Positions 7,197 through 12,725 are shown, counted from the first letter of the stretch. The stretch: DNA of 15,285 bases from Halobacteriales archaeon QS_5_70_15 (GCA_003022005.1 PXRQ01000064.1:49895-65179); one strand, 5' to 3'. Numbers and translations are program-made. The notes: a model not told the origin generated them from the sequence alone.

Positions 7197-7445
7197 CTAC
7201 TCGTCTCGTTCTGTGTCGGTGTCATCGTCCAAGTTCGATTTCCCGAGGTGTGTCTCCTGCCTCGAAACCAGGTCGTCCGCACCGGGCTTGTCGTAGAAGC
7301 GCCGAATCACGTCCGGGCTCGCGTTCGCCTCCGTGGCGATCGTCTCGTCCGGCACCCCTCGCGAGCGGTGCCAGGTGATCAACCCCGTCCGCACCTGATG
7401 GGGCGAGCGGGACGAGGGACAGCCACTCGCCGCCCGGCCGCCGTA
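7197..7445 (-). pseudogene. C-terminal stub of a tyrosine-type site-specific integrase
   Basis: The open frame reads YGGRAASGCPSSRSPHQVR and continues into TGLITWHRSRGVPDETIATE, then NASPDVIRRFYDKP and an acidic tail, ending TAG at 7197-7199. PHQVR is the HxxR box of tyrosine recombinases and FYDKP carries the nucleophilic Tyr. 'CPSSRSPH-x-(V/I)R-x-G...W-x-x-x-x-GVP' is the pattern of haloarchaeal phage/plasmid XerC/D-like integrases, usually 300-400 aa. Only about 82 residues remain; an in-frame TAG at 7446-7448 closes the frame and the first catalytic Arg and the N-terminal DNA-binding domain are gone. A GTG at 7394 could start a 65-aa piece, but that would begin inside the HxxR box, so this is a remnant. 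It reads toward the tRNA, consistent with an element integrated there. Confidence 0.8.
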
Positions 7446-7449
7446 CTAC

Positions 7450-7569
7450 TCACACGACGGCCGCTCGACGAGCCTCGGCGTGGGCCTCGATGATCGCCAC
7501 CGTCTCCGGAGAGAGCCACCACATCACGTCGGCACTGAGCACGGCGAACCCAAGAACGTATCTCCGCAC
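7450..7569 (-). CDS. Possible 39-aa small protein, or a fragment of one
   Basis: From GTG 7569 the frame gives VRRYVLGFAVLSADVMWWLS, then PETVAIIEAHAEARRAAVV and TGA at 7450-7452. The composition (hydrophobic stretch, WWLSPET, then a helix) looks coding, unlike the neighbouring shadow frames, and the frame continues upstream a little without a clear start. I do not recognise the family. It lies between the integrase stub and the HTH gene and may itself be the tail of another truncated element gene. No Shine-Dalgarno or TATA box is evident. Confidence 0.3.
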   Translation of the reverse strand: MRRYVLGFAVLSADVMWWLSPETVAIIEAHAEARRAAVV

Positions 7570-7591
7570 GTCGACGCCGGAGCCGCACCAC

Positions 7592-8047
7592 TCACGAGGG
7601 TGCTGTCGCTGTGTCGGACGTGTCCTCGGCGTCGAACGGCAGCGTGATCACGAGTTCGTCGAACCAGACGACCGGCCGCTTGGCCTGCCCATCCTCGACG
7701 AGGTCGATCACGCCCAGCTGGGCGAGCCGGGTGAGTTCGGTATGGACGTTCGAGACGTCCCGGTCGACGACGCGGGCGGCCGCGTTGATACTCGGCGGTT
7801 CCTCTCGACGGATCGCTTCGAGCAGGTCGAGCACGCGCGGGGTGAACGTCTCGGCGAGCGCATCGTAACTCGGAAACGCAAGCGTCGGCGTCCCGTCGAC
7901 GTCGTCGCCGCACTCGAGCGCCTCGATATCGGCGGTCACGTCGGCGTGGAACTGCTCGCTTGACCGGACGGTCACCACGAGCGTCGACGCGGCGGCGCGG
8001 TACTCGCGGGCTTTCGGGTGTGTTGGGGGCGTGTTGGTGTCGGTCAT
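7592..8047 (-). CDS. Winged-helix HTH protein, putative antitoxin/autorepressor (HVO_A0114-like) paired with a TumE-like toxin
   Basis: 151 aa from ATG 8047. Residues 1-71 form an alpha/beta region (STLVVTVRSSEQFHADV...); residues 72-131 are a winged helix: LDLLEAIRREEPPSINAAAR, then DRDVSNVHTELTRLAQLG as the recognition-helix region, then the wing DGQAKRPVVWFDELVITLPF. The last part closely parallels the HTH gene at 10163 (RAKRPVVWYDEIDIDIP). It starts 19 nt after the TumE-like stop, so the two form one transcript with the toxin first. By analogy with TumE/HTH modules it should neutralise the toxin and bind the promoter repeats at 8414-8461. The acidic Asp/Thr/Ser-rich tail (about 139-151) is extra relative to the other copy. 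Function is inferred from family and layout. Confidence 0.75.
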   Translation of the reverse strand: MTDTNTPPTHPKAREYRAAASTLVVTVRSSEQFHADVTADIEALECGDDVDGTPTLAFPSYDALAETFTPRVLDLLEAIRREEPPSINAAARVVDRDVSNVHTELTRLAQLGVIDLVEDGQAKRPVVWFDELVITLPFDAEDTSDTATAPS

Positions 8048-8066
8048 GATAGTGATCTGGATGGCC

Positions 8067-8405
8067 TCACGCGACGTCGATCTCTGGCTTCGGGATCTCC
8101 TCCCAGAACTGCCGCCGGAGCGTGAGCATCCCCGGAAAGACGGTCTCGATGGGCGTCGGGTCCGGGGCGACGTGGAGTTCGTGGCCTTTGATGTCCTCGT
8201 GGGCGTTGTCGTACCCGCGGAGCGTCCCGTCGGCGAGCGTCCGCGGTGGGTCCGGGTCCGTCGCCCCGTAGTGGAGCGTGTAGGCCCACCCCGAGGGATA
8301 CGCGTCGTCGGTGGTCCGCTGACAGAACACCCGAACGACCGTGCCATCCGGGTAGGTCTGCGTCTCGTCAACCCCATCCAGGTCGTCGTCGGTCTGTGCG
8401 GCCAT
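8067..8405 (-). CDS. TumE-like (DUF6516) toxin-family protein, diverged copy
   Basis: 112 aa from ATG 8405. The central motif GYDNAHEDIKGHELH (about 64-78) corresponds to the RYDN-x-HG-x-HxRH signature of TumE/DUF6516 proteins, and an FPGMLTLRRQFWEEI helix follows, as in the family. It is more diverged than the copy at 9854: the signature Arg is replaced by Gly with Arg one place earlier, and the second His cluster is shifted. Start choice: ATG 8405 lies 30 nt after the TATA box centre, matching the geometry of the second copy, and gives a protein beginning MAAQ like the other's MAGD; the alternative ATG 8411 adds only two residues. TumE-type proteins are toxin partners of HTH antitoxins; whether this copy is still toxic is unknown. 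Confidence 0.7.
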   Translation of the reverse strand: MAAQTDDDLDGVDETQTYPDGTVVRVFCQRTTDDAYPSGWAYTLHYGATDPDPPRTLADGTLRGYDNAHEDIKGHELHVAPDPTPIETVFPGMLTLRRQFWEEIPKPEIDVA

Positions 8406-8413
8406 CCTCATTT

Positions 8414-8461
8414 ATTGGTACACACACCAATATTATAACTATATTGGTCGTGTTGCCAATA
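8414..8461 (-). promoter_or_regulatory. Promoter and twin inverted-repeat operator of the minus-strand TumE/HTH pair
   Basis: Two dyads flank the TATA box GTTATAATA (8431-8439, minus strand). Dyad 1: ATTGGT (8414-8419), 6-nt spacer, ACCAAT (8426-8431). Dyad 2: TATTGG (8442-8447), 8-nt spacer, CCAATA (8456-8461). Their centres are 29 bp apart, so a protein on both would cover the TATA box and the predicted leaderless start. The same TTGG/CCAA theme recurs at the second TumE promoter. Autoregulation by the HTH partner is the natural inference. Confidence 0.65.
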
Positions 8462-8497
8462 GATACGCCGGACCGTAGCGTCCTCGCAGTCGGACGC

Positions 8498-8620
8498 TCA
8501 CCTGCCACTCAACATCGAGAGCATCGTCCCCACGACCATCACCATCGGGACGAGCAGCGGGGGATCTAGGAGTCCGCCGAGCCCCACATCGCTCGTGGGC
8601 TCGCCGGCGAGGTGGACCAG
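8498..8620 (-). pseudogene. C-terminal remnant of a small membrane protein (copy 1)
   Basis: The minus-strand frame ending TGA 8498-8500 reads LVHLAGEPTSDVGLGGLL, then DPPLLVPMVMVVGTMLSMLS. It aligns by eye with the tail of the remnant at 9372 (VRLAGTTGGSLVDLV, then AALPMVMIVAALVSVVG): shared LAG, a Gly/Leu linker, and P-MVM-V with a hydrophobic helix to the stop. Upstream of about 8620 the frame loses this character and is antisense to the VapB leader. No start is present, so it is a fragment. The 230 bp between the TumE promoter and vapB hold nothing else recognisable. Confidence 0.5.
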
Positions 8621-8692
8621 GACGCGGACGTGGGGGCGTAGGGATGGAGAGACCCAACGCCTAAGCCCTGTCGACGCGTCTGTCAACGCAGG

Positions 8693-8944
8693 ATGGCCAC
8701 CGCCGACGAGCAGATCCGGGTCACCGACCGGGTCAAGCGCGAACTGGATCGCCGCCGCCGAGAGGGCGAGTCCTACAACGACGTCGTAGAGCGCCTCCTC
8801 GAGGACGACCGCGACCTGCTGGCGGGCTTCGGGGCGTTCAAGGGCACCGACCGCGGCGAGGTCATGCGCGAGGTCCACGAACGGGGCAAGAAGAAGTCCC
8901 GCGAGCGGATCGAGGAGATGGCCGACGCCCGGACCGACGGATGA
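8693..8944 (+). CDS. vapB: VapB-type antitoxin (ribbon-helix-helix)
   Basis: 83 aa. Residues 7-37 (QIRVTDRVKRELDRRRREGE, SYNDVVERLLE) have the strand-helix-helix pattern of RHH antitoxins, with a charged C-terminal tail (about 48-83, many Glu/Lys/Arg) of the kind that wraps the toxin. Its TGA overlaps the toxin ATG (ATGA, 8941-8944), the usual VapBC coupling. The start at 8693 places the RHH strand at residue 7, as usual; a weak CCTAAG box lies about 30 nt upstream. Expected to bind and inhibit VapC and, as a complex, repress its own promoter. It lies inside the tRNA-bounded element. Confidence 0.85.
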   Translation: MATADEQIRVTDRVKRELDRRRREGESYNDVVERLLEDDRDLLAGFGAFKGTDRGEVMREVHERGKKKSRERIEEMADARTDG

Positions 8945-9336
8945 GGATCCTCGACGCGAGTTTTCTCATCGACTACGGCAACGAGGTCGACGCCGCCGCG
9001 GAGTACCTCCTCGGGCACGTCGACGAGCGGTTCGTCATTCCGTCGCCGATCTATACCGAGTACCTCCTCGGGAGCGTTCACAGTAGCGAACCCACCGATA
9101 TCGAGGGTGCCCGAACCGAACTGGCGTGGGGAGAGGTGGTTGAAATCGACGAGGACACGGCTGTCACTGCCGCCGAAATCGCCGATGAAATCGGTCCCCA
9201 GGGACCGAACCTCACCGCCATCGACGCGCTCGTCGCGGCCGTCGGGCGAGAACTGAACGCGGCAGTCGTCGCGGGAGATCGCGACCTCACCCACCCGGAG
9301 ACACAGAAGGTCCTCGACGTCGAGGAGTACCGCTAG
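8941..9336 (+). CDS. vapC: VapC-type PIN-domain ribonuclease toxin
   Basis: 131 aa, normal PIN length. Metal-binding acidic residues are all visible: Asp5 in MRILDASFLIDY, Glu40 in IYTEYLLG, Asp95 in LTAIDALVAA, and Asp113/Asp115 in AGDRDLTH. VapC toxins are metal-dependent RNases that cut RNA such as tRNA or rRNA; the target here cannot be predicted. The frame is complete from ATG 8941 to TAG 9334-9336, with no lost catalytic residue, so it looks active. Coupled by a 4-bp overlap to VapB. It lies between two related membrane-protein remnants within the integrated element. Confidence 0.9.
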   Translation: MRILDASFLIDYGNEVDAAAEYLLGHVDERFVIPSPIYTEYLLGSVHSSEPTDIEGARTELAWGEVVEIDEDTAVTAAEIADEIGPQGPNLTAIDALVAAVGRELNAAVVAGDRDLTHPETQKVLDVEEYR

Positions 9337-9371
9337 TCGCTGCCGACCGTCCCGACCTGGACCACGAGCCC

Positions 9372-9748
9372 TCACCCGGGACCGACGACAGAAACGAGGG
9401 CAGCCACGATCATGACCATCGGCAGGGCCGCCACGAGGTCCACGAGTGAGCCCCCGGTCGTGCCGGCGAGGCGGACCGGCTCGTTCGTCGCTCGTATCGT
9501 CTCGACCATCGTGTTGGAGACCTCCAGCCCGACGAACAGCACGATCGCGACCGTGATGAGCCCGATAAGTGTGGGAGCGAATCCAGCCACGAGTCGTTTC
9601 GACGCCGGGCTGGCCCGCTCGACGCGCTCCAGGCGGGCCCGAATCGGCACGGGCTCTCGGGATCGTAGTCGAAGATCGACTCGGTGCAGTACCGACAGAG
9701 GACCTGCTCGCTTCGCTCGCTGAGGAAGGGGCATCCGCCTTGTCCGCC
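9372..9748 (-). pseudogene. Frameshifted zinc-finger/membrane protein (copy 2 of the remnant family)
   Basis: The minus-strand frame ending TGA at 9372-9374 encodes RLERVERASPASKRLVAGFA, a hydrophobic helix PTLIGLITVAIVLFVGLEV, a linker, then VRLAGTTGGSLVDLV and a second helix ALPMVMIVAALVSVVG. Upstream, about where 9650-9670 is read, the plausible coding frame switches: a neighbouring frame gives GGCPFLSERSEQVLCRYCTE and SIFDYDPESP (zinc-knuckle-like C-x2-C plus an earlier Cys), and the text moves from one to the other near DPESP/PVPIRA. One indel would join them. No convincing start codon is seen, and an in-frame TGA (9749-9751) precedes the Cys segment. The tail resembles the remnant at 8498. 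An alternative is a short intact membrane protein using a start inside the frame. Confidence 0.5.
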
Positions 9749-9798
9749 TCAGGTGAACAGTACAGTATCCCGGGTCAGAGTCCCAACTCTACCCATTT

Positions 9799-9850
9799 GT
9801 TGGTATATAGGCCAACATATTTATTATGATGGCGTATGTACCAACATACG
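9799..9850 (+). promoter_or_regulatory. Promoter and inverted-repeat operator of the plus-strand TumE/HTH pair
   Basis: GTTGG (9799-9803), 8-nt spacer, CCAAC (9812-9816) forms one dyad. A second, CGTATGT (9833-9839), 4-nt spacer, ACATACG (9844-9850), lies downstream and includes a TGG-N8-CCA element (9830-9843). The TATA-like TTTATTATG is at 9820-9828, between the dyads and 30 nt before ATG 9854. The layout (dyad, TATA, dyad, leaderless ATG) mirrors 8414-8461 on the other strand. Confidence 0.65.
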
Positions 9851-9853
9851 AGG

Positions 9854-10147
9854 ATGGCAGGTGACGATGGCGTCGTGGTCGAGCGGGACCGACGCCGTGA
9901 TTTCGGCGATCGGATCGTCCGGATTCGCGTGCTCCGCGTCCCGGTTTCCGAGCAGTTCCCCGAGGGCGTCACGTACGCCTACCACTTCGGCGAGAAAGGT
10001 GCGGACACCCCCATCCCCCGGTACGACAATCACCACGGCATCCACGAACGCCACGCTGGCGCGACGGTCGAGGAAATCGACTTCCCCGGCCCCGAGGCCC
10101 GCTTCGAGCGGTTCATCGAGGAACTCCCCGACGACATCGCTCCCTAA
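9854..10147 (+). CDS. TumE-like (DUF6516) toxin-family protein
   Basis: 97 aa from ATG 9854. It has the full family signature: PEGVTYAYHF (36-45), RYDNHHGIHERH (56-67), then IDFPGPEARFERFIEEL. The His/Arg/Asp cluster is the likely active or RNA-contact region. The ATG at 9836 is rejected as the start because it falls inside the downstream operator dyad and only 12 nt after the TATA box; 9854 has correct leaderless spacing and matches the paralogue's start. The HTH gene starts 15 nt after its stop. TumE proteins are toxin partners of HTH antitoxins; activity here is inferred. It is closer to the family consensus than the copy at 8067, so it is the better candidate for a working toxin. Confidence 0.8.
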   Translation: MAGDDGVVVERDRRRDFGDRIVRIRVLRVPVSEQFPEGVTYAYHFGEKGADTPIPRYDNHHGIHERHAGATVEEIDFPGPEARFERFIEELPDDIAP

Positions 10148-10162
10148 CCACCCAACCTACCC

Positions 10163-10546
10163 ATGAGCCCGAACACACTCCACATCACGGTCGAATCGAC
10201 GGCGGACTTCTTCGCGGCCGCCCGCGCCGTGGCGGCCGACGAAACCGACGAGGATCGCTACGTCCTGAGCCTGCCCGACGAGGCCGCGCTCGAGCGGCTC
10301 GTGCGAGCGCGGAATCTCGAACTGCTCCGGACGATCGCGACCGCCGAGCCCGAGAGCGTCCGCGAGCTGGCCCGCCAGGTCGACCGCGATGTCAAGAACG
10401 TCTCGACGGCCCTGGCCGAGCTCGAGGAACTGGGCCTGGTTCGCTTCGAGCAGGCCGGCCGGGCGAAACGGCCGGTCGTCTGGTACGACGAGATCGACAT
10501 CGACATCCCGCTCGGGTCGGCCAGCGCGACCGTCTCGGCCGACTGA
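10163..10546 (+). CDS. Winged-helix HTH protein, putative antitoxin/autorepressor (HVO_A0114-like)
   Basis: 127 aa. The N-terminal region (NTLHITVESTADFFAAARAV) corresponds to the STLVVTV... segment of the paralogue. The winged helix covers about 47-108: ARNLELLRTIATAEPESVRE, LARQVDRDVKNVSTALAELE with the recognition helix, and the wing QAGRAKRPVVWYDEIDIDIP. VDRDVxNV and AKRPVVW-(Y/F)-DE are shared with the gene at 7592. It starts 15 nt after the TumE-like stop, in one transcript. Likely neutralises the toxin and binds the repeats at 9799-9850. Because the two modules share both wing motif and operator theme, cross-regulation between the pairs is possible. About 75 bp after its stop show no gene until the TATA box at 10589. 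Confidence 0.78.
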   Translation: MSPNTLHITVESTADFFAAARAVAADETDEDRYVLSLPDEAALERLVRARNLELLRTIATAEPESVRELARQVDRDVKNVSTALAELEELGLVRFEQAGRAKRPVVWYDEIDIDIPLGSASATVSAD

Positions 10547-10588
10547 CCTCGACCATGGCTCTGTCGCCGCGTCGGTCCGTCCAGCGCG

Positions 10589-10598
10589 TATTTTCAAG
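10589..10598 (+). promoter_or_regulatory. TATA-like box before the 72-aa ORF
   Basis: TATTTTCAAG is centred about 29 nt before ATG 10622, the right spacing for a leaderless message. It lies in a GC-rich gap after the HTH gene. Confidence 0.4.
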
Positions 10599-10621
10599 GG
10601 TGGTGCCGCCTGGATCATTCT

Positions 10622-10840
10622 ATGGCAACCGAGCCGACCGAGCCCGACACGTTCGAGGCCATCGCCGAGGCGGCGACGATCCTCCCCGACCGGGCGTTCG
10701 AGGAGGACCTCGAGTTCGTCGATTCGCTCGTCTTTCTGCTCGAGCGCGGCCGCCTGCTCGTCCACCCGCTGCTCGAGTTCGCGACGCTGCTGGCGTTCGG
10801 CTTGGAACGCGGCCGCGAACGTCCTCGACGACGCTGGTGA
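10622..10840 (+). CDS. Uncharacterised 72-aa ORF, probably chimeric or truncated
   Basis: It starts MATEPTEPDTFEAIAEAATI, then LPDRAFEEDLE, an acidic sequence that looks genuinely haloarchaeal and has a well-placed TATA box. From about residue 28 it becomes Leu/Phe-rich (FVDSLVFLLERGRLLVHPLL) and ends with a basic tail RGRERPRRRW. This second half is exactly antisense to the coiled-coil remnant on the minus strand, so it may be an accidental extension of a truncated gene. No family is recognised. A frameshift near the end would instead give NVLDDAGEFFE. Confidence 0.35.
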   Translation: MATEPTEPDTFEAIAEAATILPDRAFEEDLEFVDSLVFLLERGRLLVHPLLEFATLLAFGLERGRERPRRRW

Positions 10841-11027
10841 GTTCTTCGAGTGACTCGACCTCCGAGAGGTCAACCACCGGGGACGGCCCGGCGTCGGGAT
10901 CGGTGCGGTCCACGCCCGTCTCGGGCCCGTCCTCGTCGAGCGAGATCCCGACCGCTGTCGCGACCGCGCCCTCGGCCGCATTCTCCGCATCGACACTTGC
11001 CGGCGACTTCCCGAGACCGTCGCTCAT
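10690..11027 (-). pseudogene. Acidic coiled-coil protein of the element, frameshifted and truncated
   Basis: ATG 11027 is preceded by GGGGAGGAGCC, a clear Shine-Dalgarno. The frame gives MSDGLGKSPASVDAENAAEG and, further on, VVDLSEVESLEELTSVVEDV, then turns basic and non-coding (RGRVPSRTPAASRT). At that point the adjacent frame continues the protein perfectly: AAFQAERQQRRELEQRVDEQ, then AAALEQKDERIDELEVLLE, a heptad coiled coil. Removing one base within about 10812-10821 (minus-strand CGCGG read as CGGG) joins ...VEDVRAAFQAERQ.... After VLLER, near 10690-10700, coding character ends, so the C-terminus is also lost. Similar acidic coiled-coil proteins occur on haloarchaeal plasmids and proviruses; function unknown. 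Confidence 0.65.
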
Positions 11028-11028
11028 G

Positions 11029-11157
11029 GCTCCTCCCCTCGTTGAGGGCGGGACAGTCGGCGGTCTCGTTCTTGATCGGCTCCCCGCAGAAGTCACAGAC
11101 GGGCGCGGGGAGTTCGTCGACGTCGAACCGCGGCTCCTGGCGGCTCACGCGGACCAC
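11029..11157 (-). pseudogene. Small zinc-ribbon protein with a damaged end
   Basis: From GTG 11157 (or GTG 11148) the frame reads VRVSRQEPRFDVDELPAPVC, then DFCGEPIKNETADCPALNEG. CDFCG and DCPA supply three cysteines of a zinc ribbon; a fourth would be expected a few residues after CPALNEG, but the frame continues RSHERRSREVAGK over the start of the coiled-coil gene and runs on to 10870. A one-base shift would instead end it at the ATGA of the downstream gene, as in a coupled pair. It looks like a frame-damaged small protein of the element, 15 bp inside the right att repeat. Confidence 0.5.
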
Positions 11158-11171
11158 CCCGTGACGGGGCT

Positions 11172-11188
11172 AATCCGCCCGAACCCAT
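11172..11188 (+). repeat. attR-like 17-bp direct repeat
   Basis: AATCCGCCCGAACCCAT is identical to 7130-7146, the tRNA-Val 3' end. No other tRNA structure surrounds it here, so it is a second copy left by integration. It marks the right edge of the element; normal chromosomal genes resume beyond it. The next 142 bp to 11330 hold no recognisable gene. Confidence 0.85.
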
Positions 11189-11330
11189 GACTTCTGCCGC
11201 GAGCGAGCACGTCCGACCGTGGGAAGTCCTCACTCGCGGACGAGGGGTATGCTCCCGTCCGGCGTGTGTCGTCGGTTCCAAACGTCAGTAGTCCCGGGAG
11301 CGCTCGACCCGGAGTCGAACCCGAGCCGGC

Positions 11331-12725
11331 TCAGTCGTCGGCCGTCAGGGTGCGACCGGCGGTCACCGGTTCGAGCAGGTCGGCGACCGTGACCGCCTCG
11401 AGGTCGGCGATCCGCCCGCGGAGCCGCTCGGCCGCACGCTCGCCCAGCACGGGGGTCACGAGCGACTCGTACTTCTCGACGACCTCCGCCCACGTCATCG
11501 GGTTCTCGGGCTCGCCGCGGGCGAAGTCGCTCTCCCGCGTGAACGCGCCGTCGGCGGTTTCGACGGTCATCTCGACCGCCCACTTCTCGGGGAACGCCTC
11601 GGCGACCCACCCGCCGGACTCGACGGTCGTCCGGTCGATCACCCGCCGCACGTCGTCGCTCACGCCGCCCTCTATCTCCTCGATGAAGTCGTCGACGGTC
11701 GCCGACCGGCGAGCGAGCGCCAGCCCCGCGCCGAACGGCATGCTGAACTGGCCGTCGACGAACGATCGCGGGTACGTGTTGGCGGGATCGCCGGTCAGGC
11801 TCACGCCCGTCGCGGGCATGAGGACGCGGACGGACTCGACGTCCCCCGGGTCGACGTCCTCGGTCGCGGCGATATCGAGGAGCTGATCGAGCGCGTTGTG
11901 CATGTACCGACAGCAGGGGTAGGGCTTGAGCCCCGTGCGCAGGATCTCCCACTCCTCGCCGAGGCCCGCCGTGGCCAGGTCGGGGTGCGGGTCGTCGGAG
12001 TAGCCGCGGAGGAACCCCCTCGGGCCCTCGAGCGGCTCGTCCGCGGCCGCGAAGCCGGCCTCGGCGAGCGAGAGCGACAGCAGCGCGCGGTGGGCCGCGA
12101 GGCCGGGGTGGGCGCGCTTGTTCCACCCGCCGCTCTCGAGGAACTGTAGCGAGCCGGCGGCCTGGCTCCCGTTGACCCCCATCGCGCTCGCCATCGTCCC
12201 GGCGTCGAGGCCGAGGACGCTCCCCGCGGCCGCGGTCGCACCGAACGTCCCGCAGGTCGCCGTCATGTGGAACCCGCGGTCGTAGTGGGACTCGGGGTCG
12301 ACGGCCATCCCGAGCCGGATGGTGATCTCGTAGCCGGCGACGACGCCGGCGAGGAGTTCCGCGCCGGAGGCGTCGACCCGCTCGGCCGCCGCGAGGGCGG
12401 CAGGGAGGACGGGCGCGCCGGGATGCAGCGACGACGCGCGGTGCGTGTCGTCGTAGTCGAGGCTGTGGGCCATCGCCCCGTTGAGCAGCGCGGCGTACTC
12501 GGGGGCCATCGACTCGCCCGTCGCGAGGACCGTCCCACCGGAGCCGCTGTCGAGCGCGCGGATGCCCTCGAGGAAGGCGTCCGAGGAGGCCGCGCGCGGT
12601 TCGGCGCCGACGGCGATGCCGGCGGTGTCCAGCAGGAGCCGCTTGGCGTAGTCGACGACCTCGCCCGGGAGGTCCTCGAACTCGAGGTCGGCCGCGAACG
12701 CCGCCTGCCGCTCGGTGACTGACAT
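11331..12725 (-). CDS. MmgE/PrpD family protein (2-methylcitrate dehydratase-like)
   Basis: 464 aa, normal family length (about 440-480). Typical segments: an N-terminal helical start (LPGEVVDYAKRLLLDTAGIA), NGAMAHSLDYDDTHRASSLH then PGAPVLPAALA near residues 82-112, GVNGSQAAGSLQFLESGGWN then KRAHPGLAAHRALL around 183-215, GLKPYPCCRYMHNALDQLLD, and a C-terminal lid domain. Family members include 2-methylcitrate dehydratase (propionate breakdown), cis-aconitate decarboxylase and several hydrolases or epimerases, so the substrate cannot be assigned; no prpB/prpC neighbours are present. The ATG at 12725 begins MSVTERQAAF; a CTAAGTA patch on the minus strand about 27 nt upstream may be a TATA-like box. 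It is the first intact gene beyond attR and reads toward the element. Confidence 0.88.
   Translation of the reverse strand: MSVTERQAAFAADLEFEDLPGEVVDYAKRLLLDTAGIAVGAEPRAASSDAFLEGIRALDSGSGGTVLATGESMAPEYAALLNGAMAHSLDYDDTHRASSLHPGAPVLPAALAAAERVDASGAELLAGVVAGYEITIRLGMAVDPESHYDRGFHMTATCGTFGATAAAGSVLGLDAGTMASAMGVNGSQAAGSLQFLESGGWNKRAHPGLAAHRALLSLSLAEAGFAAADEPLEGPRGFLRGYSDDPHPDLATAGLGEEWEILRTGLKPYPCCRYMHNALDQLLDIAATEDVDPGDVESVRVLMPATGVSLTGDPANTYPRSFVDGQFSMPFGAGLALARRSATVDDFIEEIEGGVSDDVRRVIDRTTVESGGWVAEAFPEKWAVEMTVETADGAFTRESDFARGEPENPMTWAEVVEKYESLVTPVLGERAAERLRGRIADLEAVTVADLLEPVTAGRTLTADD

Larger units (their letters stand above)
7130..11188. mobile_element. Decayed tRNA-Val-integrated element carrying three toxin-antitoxin modules
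   Basis: The interval is bounded by 17-bp direct repeats, one of which is the 3' end of tRNA-Val (att-like). The repeat-to-repeat distance is 4042 bp. Inside are, in order: integrase C-terminal stub (minus), HTH and TumE-like pair (minus), membrane-protein remnant (minus), VapBC (plus), second related membrane-protein remnant (minus), TumE-like and HTH pair (plus), a short ORF (plus), frameshifted coiled-coil gene (minus), and broken zinc ribbon (minus). The integrase stub reads toward the tRNA next to the left repeat, as expected for a tRNA-targeting element. Loss of most of the integrase means it can no longer move by itself. The virus or plasmid source is unknown. Confidence 0.8.

Noticed and set aside
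9836..9853. Upstream ATG for the plus-strand TumE-like gene
   Set aside because: It lies inside the operator dyad and too near the TATA box; ATG 9854 has correct spacing and matches the paralogue.
10157..10620. Minus-strand open frame continuing the coiled-coil frame under the HTH gene
   Set aside because: Beyond about 10690 it is the antisense of the 72-aa ORF and HTH gene and loses coiled-coil character.
11300..11335. GGGTTCGACTCC on the minus strand, resembling a tRNA T arm
   Set aside because: The flanking bases do not form a 5-bp T stem and no cloverleaf can be built; it is the downstream flank of the MmgE/PrpD gene.
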